Part shown: one piece after another, positions 35,515 to 43,311 of the stretch | How the letters are laid out: each line of letters begins with the position of its first letter | Position numbering within the stretch: the first letter of the stretch is position 1 | From: Candidatus Rokuibacteriota bacterium | Lineage (GTDB): Bacteria > Methylomirabilota > Methylomirabilia > Rokubacteriales > CSP1-6 | Length of the DNA: 64,000 bases | Assembly: GCA_023248995.1 (NCBI GenBank) | Contig: JAHFDN010000009.1 | Coordinates: forward strand, 1 to 64,000 | Direction: 5' to 3' | Program-made: the position numbers and the translations under genes | The notes under the pieces: generated by a model | The model's database searches: none | What the model saw: the letters and a program-made list of their open reading frames with translations, nothing else | Told to the model about the DNA's origin: nothing

Positions 35515-36687
35515 ATGGCGCGCGTGGCCACCGGCTTGGATCGCCTGCTCGACTCCCGGCTCGCCCGCCTCAAGGGTCAACGGCTCGGACTCCTCTGCCA
35601 CCAGGCCTCCGTCAACAGGGCGCTCGAGCACGCCGTGGACCTTCTCCGATCGCTCCGGAGCGCGAGGCTGGTCGCCCTCTTTGCCCCCGAGCACGGTCTC
35701 GCGGGTGCGGCCCAGGACCACGCCCTGATCCCGACCTCGAGAGAGCCGGCCACTGGCCTCCCGGTGATAAGCCTCTACGGCCGCGGCCACGCCCCGAGTC
35801 GAGCCATGCTCGGCACCCTCGACGCCCTCGTCTGCGACCTCCAGGACGTGGGCGCGCGCTACTACACGTTCCTCTGGACCATGACGCTGGCGATGGAGGC
35901 GTGCGGGCGCGCCGGCGTCAGGGTGATCGTCCTCGACCGGCCCAATCCGCTCGGCGGCGCTCAGGTAGAAGGTAACGTGTCCGACCCGCGCTTCGCCTCG
36001 TTCGTCGGACGCTACCCCCTGCCGGTCCGTCACGGGATGACCATGGGAGAGTTGGCGCGCCATCTCAACGCCCGCCACGGGCTCAACTGCCGCCTCGAGG
36101 TCATCCCCATGCGCGGCTGGCGTCGCGCGATGCTCTGGGAGGAGACCGGCCTCGAATGGGTCGCGCCCTCCCCCAACATGCCGACGCCGGATACCGCCCG
36201 GGTTTACCCTGGCGCCTGTCTGATCGAAGGCACGAACCTCTCGGAAGGGCGCGGGACCACGCGTCCGTTCGAGTGGGTGGGGGCACCGTTCGTCGAGGGC
36301 CCCCGTCTTTCCCACGCCCTCACCGGCCTCTGCCTGCCGGGCGTCCGCTTCCGCCCGTGCCAGTTCCAGCCGACGTTTCACAAGTGGCGGGGACGCCTCT
36401 GCGGGGGCGTCCAGCTCCACGTCACGGACCCGCGCCGGTTCAAGCCATACCTGACCGGACTGGCCTTGATCAGGACGGTGCGCCGGCTCTACCCGCGCCG
36501 GTTCGCCTGGCGGCGGCCGCCCTACGAATTCGAGCGGCGGCGACTGCCCATCGATCTCCTGTGCGGGACCGATCTGATCCGGCGCCAGATCGAGGCGGGC
36601 CGCCCGCTCGACCAGCTGGAGGCAGGGTGGCGGCCTGCCCTCGCCCAATTCCTCCGGGAGCGCCGGAAACACCTTCTCTACCGATGA
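35515..36687 (+). CDS. namZ: Exo-beta-N-acetylmuramidase of the DUF1343 family
   Basis: The 390-residue protein matches the DUF1343 family, whose characterised member NamZ cleaves terminal MurNAc from peptidoglycan fragments. Conserved stretches include FAPEHGLAG, VCDLQDVGARYYTFLWTM, VLDRPNPLGG and LIEGTNLSEGRGTTRPFEW. No signal peptide is evident, so it either acts in the cytoplasm on imported fragments or is exported by another route. A GTG at 35503 overlaps the -10 box, so ATG 35515 is chosen. It overlaps nagZ by 4 bases (ATGA). Confidence 0.9.
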   Translation: MARVATGLDRLLDSRLARLKGQRLGLLCHQASVNRALEHAVDLLRSLRSARLVALFAPEHGLAGAAQDHALIPTSREPATGLPVISLYGRGHAPSRAMLGTLDALVCDLQDVGARYYTFLWTMTLAMEACGRAGVRVIVLDRPNPLGGAQVEGNVSDPRFASFVGRYPLPVRHGMTMGELARHLNARHGLNCRLEVIPMRGWRRAMLWEETGLEWVAPSPNMPTPDTARVYPGACLIEGTNLSEGRGTTRPFEWVGAPFVEGPRLSHALTGLCLPGVRFRPCQFQPTFHKWRGRLCGGVQLHVTDPRRFKPYLTGLALIRTVRRLYPRRFAWRRPPYEFERRRLPIDLLCGTDLIRRQIEAGRPLDQLEAGWRPALAQFLRERRKHLLYR

Positions 36688-38249
36688 CCCTGGAGGAGCT
36701 GGTCGGTCAGCGGCTCGTCTTCGGCCTCCCCGGCACCCGGATCCGGCCCGAGGACGTCTCCCTGTTCAGGGAAACTGGGGCGGGCGGGTTGATCCTCTAT
36801 CGGCGGAACTTCGAATCCGCGCGGCAGCTGGTCGCCCTCATCGCGGAACTGGAAGAGACCCTGGGCCGGCGGCTGCTCGTCGCCACCGATCACGAGGGAG
36901 GACGCGTGATCATGCTCGGAGAGGGCGTGACGATCTTCCCCGACAACCTGGCCGTCGGCGCGAGCGGCGAGGCCCTGTTCGCCGAGCGCCAGGGGCGCAT
37001 GGAGGCGCGGGAGCTGCGCCGCCTGGGCATCGACGTCAATCTCGCTCCGGTCCTCGACGTGCTCACGGAAGCCCCGAGCCCCAACATCGGCATCCGCTCC
37101 TACGGCAAGGATCCGGCGCGGGTCGCGCGCTTCGGCGCCGCCCGGATCCGGGGGATGCAGGGCGCGGGGCTCTCGGCCTGCGGCAAGCATTTCCCGGGCA
37201 AGGGTCACTCGCCCCTCGACGCGCATTGGGGCCTCCCGACGATCCCCTCCACGTGGGACGAGATGAGGCGCATCCACCTTCCGCCTTTCCTCGCCGCCAT
37301 CGAGGCCGGCGTGGACCTCATCATGACCTCCCACCCGCTGTATCCGGCCCTCGATCCGGCCCCCCGGACGCCGGCCACCTTCTCGCGGCGGATCGTCGCC
37401 GACTTGCTGAGGGGGGAGCTCGGGTACGGCGGAGTGATCGCGAGCGACGATCTGGAGATGCGGGCGATCGACGAGCTCTGCCAAGTGGGCGAAGCCGCGC
37501 TCAAAGCCACCGAGGCCGGCCATGATCTCCTGCTCGTCTGCCACACGGCGAGCGCGCAGCGCCAGGTCTGGGCGGCGCTCCTCGAGGCCTACCGGGAAAA
37601 GCGCCTCCCGCGCGGGGAGCTGGAGGCGAGCGTCGCCAGAATCGCGCGACTCAGGGCCAAGCGGGATCGCCGCTTCGAGGGGGGCGAGCCCCGCGCCGAA
37701 GTAGGGGGGACGCCGCTGGCCAGGGCCATCGCGACCGAGGCAGTCACGCTGCTTCAGCCGGGGCCCGCCGACTTCCGGAAGCGCCTGAACGGGGCGGCCG
37801 CCGTGATCTTTCCCCGCTTCTCACGGCTGGCCGACCGCATCACGATCGAGCCCCCCCTGCGCGACGAGCGGGCGTATCTGGCGGCGGCTTTCGGCCTCCT
37901 CGGAGTGACCCCGGAGATCCTTCTCGTGGGAATCGAGCCTGCCGACGCCGAGGTCGAAGAGGCCGCCGGCCTGGCAGCGCGGTCAGACGTGACGCTCTTG
38001 TTCCTCTTCGACGCCCACCTCTACCCGTCCAACAAGCGACTCCTGGACCGGCTTCAGGCCACCGCCTCGGCCCTGGCCGTGGCGCTCCTCCGGAATCCCT
38101 ACGACGCGGTCTTTTTGAAGCCGGGCGTCCTCGGCGTCACGGCCTACGGGTTCAGGCTCTGCCAGCTGGCCGCCGTCATCGCCCGGCTCCTCTTGCCGGG
38201 TGATTCGCCGACGGGTCCAGGACCGGCCCCAGGAGCCAGGCCAGGGTAA
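36684..38249 (+). CDS. nagZ: Glycoside hydrolase family 3 beta-N-acetylglucosaminidase
   Basis: A 521-residue GH3 enzyme of the NagZ type that releases GlcNAc from muropeptides. The motif CGKHFPGKGHSPLDAHWGLP carries the flexible-loop His used as general acid/base, and ASDDLEMRAI carries the nucleophile Asp. The N-terminal domain is standard. About 180 extra residues follow as a second domain, longer than in E. coli NagZ (about 340). It overlaps namZ by 4 bases upstream and the symporter gene antisense by 74 bases at its end. Confidence 0.92.
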   Translation: MTLEELVGQRLVFGLPGTRIRPEDVSLFRETGAGGLILYRRNFESARQLVALIAELEETLGRRLLVATDHEGGRVIMLGEGVTIFPDNLAVGASGEALFAERQGRMEARELRRLGIDVNLAPVLDVLTEAPSPNIGIRSYGKDPARVARFGAARIRGMQGAGLSACGKHFPGKGHSPLDAHWGLPTIPSTWDEMRRIHLPPFLAAIEAGVDLIMTSHPLYPALDPAPRTPATFSRRIVADLLRGELGYGGVIASDDLEMRAIDELCQVGEAALKATEAGHDLLLVCHTASAQRQVWAALLEAYREKRLPRGELEASVARIARLRAKRDRRFEGGEPRAEVGGTPLARAIATEAVTLLQPGPADFRKRLNGAAAVIFPRFSRLADRITIEPPLRDERAYLAAAFGLLGVTPEILLVGIEPADAEVEEAAGLAARSDVTLLFLFDAHLYPSNKRLLDRLQATASALAVALLRNPYDAVFLKPGVLGVTAYGFRLCQLAAVIARLLLPGDSPTGPGPAPGARPG

Positions 38250-39696
38250 TCGTGCCCGCGGTCCCCCAGATGACAAGCCAACTCCAGCCGAGCAGCAGGA
38301 CCTGAGTTTCGGACAGGATCAGGAGGACCAGATTCACCAGCGCCATCGTCACCATGGCGACGACGTTCGCGCGGTTCGCGACGCGGCTCGAGAGCAGGCC
38401 CAGCAGGAAGACCCCCAGGAGCGAGCCGAAGGTCACGCCCGCGATCTTGAAGGCAAGCCACAGGATCTTGTCGAAGAAGGAAAATCCGTAGGCCAAAATC
38501 GCCAGGAGCAAGCCGAAGAGGACCACGCTGATCCGCGAGACCCGCAGGTAATGGCGCTCCGTCCTCCCCCGCACGAGGAGCGGGCGGTAGATGTCCGTGA
38601 CGAAGGACGCGGCGAGCGAGCCGAGTGGGGAGTCGATGCTCGCGAGCACGATGGCGGACAGCATCAGGCCTCGGAGCCCCACCGGTAGGGCGGACGCGAT
38701 GAAGTGGGGGAAGATGTCGTCGGGTCGCGGCACGGAGAGCGTCGGGTGCTCATGGTAGTAGGTGTAGAGCCCGGCCCCGAGGCCCAGATAGATGAAGAGG
38801 GTCAGGAGGGTCCCCAGCGGCGTCAGGGCGAGCGTCCGCTGGCTCGCCTGGCGGGTCTCCACGGTCAGGAGCCGCTGCATGAGGTCGTGGTCGGTGCCGA
38901 AAGCCGCCATGGAGCCGACAACGCCGTTCAAGATCGCCAGCCAGACGATGTTCGGGTCGGTCAGCACCCGCGTCCAGAAATCCGGCGCTCCCGGAGCGGG
39001 CCCCCAGTCGATGACGTTCAGCCGGCCCGCCCGGCCCGCTGTCGCCAGCACCGCGCTCACCCCTCCGTCAATCTGCGCGACCAGAAACGCCAGCGTGAGG
39101 CCGCCGGCCACGAGGAAGGTCAGGGCCTGGAAGACGTTGGCCCACACAACCGCCTTGACCCCACCCATCGCCATGTAGATGGTGGAGACGAGGGTGAAGA
39201 GCGCGATCGTCGGGCCGATCGGCCAGCCGAGGAGGATGGAGACGGCAAGGCAGGCCGCCATGAGGCGGACGCCGGAGCCGAGGAGACGCGTGACGAAAAA
39301 GAAGACGGAGCCCGTGACCTGGGTCGCCTGCCCGAAGCGATGGCCCAGGAATTCGTAGATGGTCGTACAGTTGTAGGCGTAGAAGGCCGGGATGAAGAGA
39401 AACGCGACGGCGAACTTGGCCAGGCTCGATCCCACGAAGAACTGGAGATACTCCCAGTTCTCGCTGTAGGCGGTCGCCGGCACGGCAATGATGGTGACCG
39501 CGCTGATTTCGGTCGCCAGGAAGGAGAGGCAGGCGGCCCACCAGGGGACCCGGCGACGGGCCAGGAAAAAATCGGCCGTGTCGCGCTGCTCCGAGGTGAA
39601 GCGGACCCCGACGGCGATCAGGCAGGCCAGGGAGAGCAGCAGGATGCCGTAGTCAGGCCAGGTGAGCGAGCTCGAGCCACCAACCCAGGGGGGCAT
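38176..39696 (-). CDS. Sodium:solute symporter (SSS family)
   Basis: A 506-residue transporter with about 13 membrane helices. Family features include FFLARRRVPWWAACLSFLATEISAVTI, AFYAYNCTTIYEFLGHRFG and the sodium-site helix LMLSAIVLASIDSPLGSLAASF. Lying between nagZ and a sugar kinase, it may import MurNAc, anhydro-MurNAc or GlcNAc; this substrate is inferred from neighbours. The 3' end overlaps nagZ on the opposite strand. A TCGACC-17-TATGAT promoter lies immediately upstream. Confidence 0.9.
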   Translation of the reverse strand: MPPWVGGSSSLTWPDYGILLLSLACLIAVGVRFTSEQRDTADFFLARRRVPWWAACLSFLATEISAVTIIAVPATAYSENWEYLQFFVGSSLAKFAVAFLFIPAFYAYNCTTIYEFLGHRFGQATQVTGSVFFFVTRLLGSGVRLMAACLAVSILLGWPIGPTIALFTLVSTIYMAMGGVKAVVWANVFQALTFLVAGGLTLAFLVAQIDGGVSAVLATAGRAGRLNVIDWGPAPGAPDFWTRVLTDPNIVWLAILNGVVGSMAAFGTDHDLMQRLLTVETRQASQRTLALTPLGTLLTLFIYLGLGAGLYTYYHEHPTLSVPRPDDIFPHFIASALPVGLRGLMLSAIVLASIDSPLGSLAASFVTDIYRPLLVRGRTERHYLRVSRISVVLFGLLLAILAYGFSFFDKILWLAFKIAGVTFGSLLGVFLLGLLSSRVANRANVVAMVTMALVNLVLLILSETQVLLLGWSWLVIWGTAGTITLAWLLGPVLDPSANHPARGAGR

Positions 39697-39707
39697 GGGC
39701 CGGCTTC

Positions 39708-39736
39708 ATCATAGCCCGGCCCGCGGTCGCGGTCGA
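39708..39736 (-). promoter_or_regulatory. Promoter of the SSS transporter gene
   Basis: TCGACC (39736-39731), 17-base spacer, TATGAT (39713-39708). The ATG at 39696 is 11 bases downstream with no ribosome-binding site, leaving a leader of about 4 bases. Confidence 0.5.
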
Positions 39737-39752
39737 AGGATTTGACGCCCGG

Positions 39753-40370
39753 TCAGTTCGGATTGCGCGCGTTCTGCTCTAAGCTCGCGGGCTCTACTAC
39801 GTCCCTCGACCGCATCTTCGCCATCAGACCCTCGTAGGACGACGTCTGGATCACGCGGTTGAACTGGGCGCGGTAGGTGCTCACGAAGCTGACGCCCTCG
39901 ATGAGGACGTCGTAGACCGCCCACCGCGAGTCCACGAGGTGGAGCCGATACTCGATGGGGATCTCGGTCCTCCGGCTGGTGACGACCTTCGAGCGGACCA
40001 CGGCGTACTCTCCATCCACCATCTCGCCCGTGTACATGATCCGCTCTCCGGAGAAGTTCTCGAGCTTGCCGAAATAGGACCGCTCCAGAATGGACGTGAA
40101 GAGGCGAACGAACTCCTCGCGCTCCTGCGACGTGCGATCGGTCCAGTGCCGGGCCAGGGACCGCCGGGCCATCTCCGGGAAATCGAAGAGACGCTCGGCA
40201 ACCCGGCGGATCTCGACGCGCCGATGTTCGGCCGCCGCCGGTCGCGCCAGGTCGGGGTCCTGTACCACCCGGACCACCTGCTCAATGGCGGCCTGGATCA
40301 CCTCGGTCGGGCCGACCATGGATACGGGGCTGACGGCGAGAAGAAGCCAGGCTGCCAGGGCTCTCTCCAT
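39753..40370 (-). CDS. mlaC: MlaC/Ttg2D-type phospholipid-binding protein
   Basis: A 205-residue periplasmic lipid carrier of the MlaC family, which shuttles phospholipids between outer and inner membranes. A short N-terminal hydrophobic signal (LAAWLLLAVSPVSM) is followed by the family core: RLFDFPEMARRSLARHW, FVRLFTSILERSYFGKL, then the strand-rich VRSKVVTSRRTEIPIEYRL and WAVYDVLIEGVSFVSTYRAQF. AGGAGAG precedes ATG 40370. The partner genes mlaD, mlaE and mlaF are not adjacent. Confidence 0.88.
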   Translation of the reverse strand: MERALAAWLLLAVSPVSMVGPTEVIQAAIEQVVRVVQDPDLARPAAAEHRRVEIRRVAERLFDFPEMARRSLARHWTDRTSQEREEFVRLFTSILERSYFGKLENFSGERIMYTGEMVDGEYAVVRSKVVTSRRTEIPIEYRLHLVDSRWAVYDVLIEGVSFVSTYRAQFNRVIQTSSYEGLMAKMRSRDVVEPASLEQNARNPN

Positions 40371-40471
40371 AGGTCTCTCCTCTTTCCGGAAGAATCGCGT
40401 TACTTCGCTCCCTCGACAGAGCATACCCTGTGCCAGCCGTGACCGTCCGGCAACTCCCCGTTATTTCAAGG

Positions 40472-40501
40472 TTGACACGCTGTCAGCGGGGGGGACATAG
40501 T
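40472..40501 (+). promoter_or_regulatory. Promoter of the sugar-kinase gene
   Basis: A perfect TTGACA (40472-40477), an 18-base spacer and CATAGT (40496-40501) lie in the divergent region between mlaC and the kinase. The ATG at 40536 follows after about 28 transcribed bases. On the minus strand TATGCT (40425-40420) could serve mlaC. Confidence 0.45.
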
Positions 40502-40535
40502 CAGCGCCAAACCACGGGCGTCAGGGACCCAACAG

Positions 40536-41363
40536 ATGCCGGAACAGGTGCGGGTCGGGGTTGATCTGGGCGGGACGCGCATCCGGGTGGCCGCCGGAGG
40601 ACGTCCAGGGAACTGGTCCCGCCGGTTCCAGGCCCCTGCCCCCGCGCTGGCCGGCCTCCCACAACTGCTCCGGCGGCTCTGGCGGCGCTGGCGGCTCTCG
40701 CGAGGCCGCGTGGACGCGCTCGTGGTCGCCGCCAAAGGAATCTGGACCCCGGCCGAGCGCCGGGCCCTCGAGGCGCGCCTGGGTGGTTTCGCACGGCGGG
40801 TGCGCGCGATCTCCGATGCCGAAGCGGCGTTCCACGGCGCGCTGGACGACGAACCGGGCATCCTGGTCCTCGCGGGCACCGGCTCAATCGTCCTGGGGCA
40901 GAACCGGGGAGGCCGCCGGAGGCGGGCTGGCGGGCTCGGGGCGCTCCTGGGCGACGAAGGTTCGGCCTTCTGGATCGGGAGGCTCTGGCTCAAGGCCGCC
41001 TGGAGCGACGAGAGGGCGCGAAAGATCGCGCGCGATCCCGACGCCGTGAGGCGGGTCGCGGCGCTCGCCCCGTCGGTGCTCCGGCGCGCCGCCCGGGGCC
41101 ACCAGGTCGCCCGCCTGATCGTCACCGGCTCTCAGGAAATGCTCGCCGCGCTGACGTGCCAGGTGGCTCAAGACCTCGGGCTCCGCCCGACGGTCCGGGT
41201 AAGCTGGGCCGGAAGTCTCATGGCGAACCCGGTCTTTCGTCGAGGAGTGTGGCGCGCGCTGGAACGCCAGGGAATGAGACCTCGCGTCGTGCCGCCGAAA
41301 CGATCGCCCGTCGTCGCGGCGCGCGACCTGGCAGTCCGCCTCGCCGAGGGCGCCCGACCATGA
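40536..41363 (+). CDS. BadF/BcrA-type ATPase, probable N-acetylhexosamine kinase
   Basis: A 275-residue ASKHA-fold kinase: phosphate-1 motif VGVDLGGTRIRV, phosphate-2 LVLAGTGSIVLG, and LGALLGDEGSAFWIGRLWL, typical of the eukaryotic GlcNAc kinase / MurK branch of the BadF family rather than of CoA-ester reductase activators. Placed in a locus with namZ, nagZ and murQ, it likely phosphorylates MurNAc or GlcNAc at C6 to feed MurQ. It ends with an ATGA overlap into the next gene. Confidence 0.82.
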   Translation: MPEQVRVGVDLGGTRIRVAAGGRPGNWSRRFQAPAPALAGLPQLLRRLWRRWRLSRGRVDALVVAAKGIWTPAERRALEARLGGFARRVRAISDAEAAFHGALDDEPGILVLAGTGSIVLGQNRGGRRRRAGGLGALLGDEGSAFWIGRLWLKAAWSDERARKIARDPDAVRRVAALAPSVLRRAARGHQVARLIVTGSQEMLAALTCQVAQDLGLRPTVRVSWAGSLMANPVFRRGVWRALERQGMRPRVVPPKRSPVVAARDLAVRLAEGARP

Positions 41364-41731
41364 AGCGGCTGCTCGAGATCACCGTGTGCCCGAAGGAGCG
41401 CGGCACCGTGCGGCTTGCCGTGGAGCGCGGGGGGCGGCGCCTACGCATGGACGCCCGCACCCTCGTGTGTCACCTCGAGCGCCTGATCGCCCGGCGCGGG
41501 CTCGCGGGGACGGTCTGGGTCCGGCAGGATTGCGCGGGCGGGTGCAGCTGCGAGGGCCCGAACGTCCACGTGGACGTCTTCCTGAAGGCGCTGCCGGGAG
41601 AAGAGCAGGACCATGTGGCCGTGGCCAGCCGGAGCTACGTCTATTCGCTCCCGATGCTGGGCTGTCTCGCCCGGATCATTGACGAGAACCTGCTGGCCGG
41701 GCAAACCAGAGGTAGGCGAGGGGCCCGGTGA
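41360..41731 (+). CDS. Cys-rich small protein of unknown function
   Basis: A 123-residue cytoplasmic protein translationally coupled to the kinase (ATGA overlap). It has six cysteines: C10, C37, a cluster C58xxxC62xC64 in QDCAGGCSCEGPNVHV, and C101. The cluster next to GPNVHVDVF recalls thioredoxin-like [2Fe-2S] proteins, but the spacing is not a match I can name. Metal or cluster binding is a reasonable inference. The 3' end overlaps the permease gene antisense by 56 bases. Confidence 0.7.
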   Translation: MKRLLEITVCPKERGTVRLAVERGGRRLRMDARTLVCHLERLIARRGLAGTVWVRQDCAGGCSCEGPNVHVDVFLKALPGEEQDHVAVASRSYVYSLPMLGCLARIIDENLLAGQTRGRRGAR

Positions 41732-42992
41732 GGGCGACGCCGACGGCCACCGCGGTGTTGAAAGGCCCCGCCGTGGCCATCGCCAGGAGCGCGCAGGCGC
41801 TCGGGAGGGCCACGGCGACCCACGCGCCCGCGGGCCCGCCGGGAACGCGCCACGGGCGGGGGAGGCCGGGCTCGCGCGCCCGGAGGGCGAGGAACGCCGA
41901 GAGCTCGACCAGGAGGCTCAGCGAGTAGAGCCAGTTGTTGAGGACCACCAGCTCCCTGAAGCTGAACCCGGCGAAGACAGTGTAGATCAGGCTCGAGACG
42001 AGGACGGCGACCCACGGCGTCCCGTAGCGGACGTGGACCGTCGCGATGAACGGCGGCAGTTGGTTGGCCCGGGCCAGCACGAACGGCAGGCGCGAATTGG
42101 TCAGCAGGAGGGAGAGAAAGAGCCCGGCGCCGCTCGCCGCCGCGCCGAGCGTGGTCCAGGCTCCGAGCCACGGTCCGCCGATCTCCGCCCCGATCCTGAC
42201 AAGCGCCCCTGTCCCCCACTCCTCGGACGGCCCGGTCGCAGCGAGACCGATCCCCACAGGCAGCACGTACGACAGGGTGATCAGGGGGAGGCTCAACGCG
42301 AGAGCCCGTCGAAACGCGCGCTCAGGGTTTCTCGTCTCCCCGAGGCACGTGGTCGGCGTGTCCCAGCCCGAGTAGTTCCACATCACGACTGCCAGCCCGA
42401 GGCCGAGGTTCTGGACGAGACCGCCTCCCTCGACCGTAAACGGTTCCCAGGGGGCGAACTGAAGCCGGGCCGCGCCGGTGATGACGAGTGCCAAGATCGG
42501 GGCGAGCGCCAGCACGCCGAGGACGACCGCGCCCCGGCCCACCAGCCTGACTCCACGGATATTGAGGCCAGTCAGGATCCAGATGAACGCCAGCGCGAGC
42601 AGCCAGCGCGAGAGCGGCGTCATGCCCGGCAGCCAGTACCTCAGGTATTCGACGAACAGCACCGGGTAGCCCGCGATGTCCACAAAGCTGTCCACCCAGC
42701 TCCACCAGCCGACGACGAACGCCCAGAACGGGCCAAAGGCCCGTCTCACCCACGTCACGTACCCCCCCTCGTCGGGGAGCGCCGAAGAGAGTTCGGCCAT
42801 GACGAGCGTCACGGGGAGGCTCCACACGAGCGGGGTGAGGACCAGGAGGAGGAGGGCAAGGCCGGGACCGAACGCGGACACGGCGTCCTCGATCCCGTAG
42901 GGACCGCCGCTGACGTTGAAGAAGATGACCGCGGCGAGGGAGGGGAGCCCGAGGTCCCGCCGGAGGCTCGCCGCCGGGCCCCGGGCGGTCAT
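41676..42992 (-). CDS. APC-family amino acid/polyamine permease
   Basis: A 438-residue transporter with 12 predicted membrane helices. The helix 1 unwound segment is FFNVSGGPYGIEDAVSAFGP. Helix 6 contains VMWNYSGWDTPTTCLGETRNPERAF, like polyamine and LAT-type carriers. The N-terminal GGP-GIE pattern differs from the common G-S/A-G motif, so the substrate (amino acid or polyamine) cannot be fixed. It starts 4 bases after the stop of the small upstream gene, so the two form one unit. Confidence 0.88.
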   Translation of the reverse strand: MTARGPAASLRRDLGLPSLAAVIFFNVSGGPYGIEDAVSAFGPGLALLLLVLTPLVWSLPVTLVMAELSSALPDEGGYVTWVRRAFGPFWAFVVGWWSWVDSFVDIAGYPVLFVEYLRYWLPGMTPLSRWLLALAFIWILTGLNIRGVRLVGRGAVVLGVLALAPILALVITGAARLQFAPWEPFTVEGGGLVQNLGLGLAVVMWNYSGWDTPTTCLGETRNPERAFRRALALSLPLITLSYVLPVGIGLAATGPSEEWGTGALVRIGAEIGGPWLGAWTTLGAAASGAGLFLSLLLTNSRLPFVLARANQLPPFIATVHVRYGTPWVAVLVSSLIYTVFAGFSFRELVVLNNWLYSLSLLVELSAFLALRAREPGLPRPWRVPGGPAGAWVAVALPSACALLAMATAGPFNTAVAVGVALTGPLAYLWFARPAGSRQ

Positions 42993-42996
42993 CCCC

Positions 42997-43224
42997 TCAG
43001 GCGGCCCCGGTGGCCCGGCGGATCAACTCGGGCAGGCCCTTGAGCCACTGGTCCAAGGGCGCCCGGGCATCCACAGTGATCTCGATCTTCCCGCTCGGAA
43101 GCTTCCGCACCCGACCGGGATCCCCCGGCCCGAGGGGGATCACCAGCGCCTCCCGGTGAATCCCGAGGGCGTCGGTAACCGCGAAAATCTTCTCGATCTC
43201 CTTCATCGTGACGGCTTCGAGCAC
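42997..43224 (-). CDS. Small conserved-looking protein of unknown function
   Basis: A 75-residue protein starting with GTG 43224, which has GAGGTGG 4-5 bases upstream; a longer frame without a site is rejected. The sequence (VTMKEIEKIFAVTDALGI, PLGPGDPGRVRKLP, SGKIEITVDARAPLDQWLKG) looks like a compact alpha/beta domain with no cysteines and no signal. It is directly upstream of and probably co-transcribed with the permease. I do not recognise the family. Confidence 0.6.
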   Translation of the reverse strand: MLEAVTMKEIEKIFAVTDALGIHREALVIPLGPGDPGRVRKLPSGKIEITVDARAPLDQWLKGLPELIRRATGAA

Positions 43225-43297
43225 GGGGCCACCTCGCGATGCGGGATCGTTCGCTGCGCCTATGGTAGACGCGCCGTCGGGGTCGCGCAACCCGTGT

Positions 43298-43303
43298 TAT
43301 ACT
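43298..43303 (+). promoter_or_regulatory. -10 box of the amidohydrolase gene
   Basis: TATACT, one of the best -10 matches in the window, lies 8 bases before ATG 43312. No good -35 hexamer is seen at 16-18 bases. There is no ribosome-binding site, so a leaderless transcript is expected. Confidence 0.45.
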
Positions 43304-43311
43304 CCGCTCGG

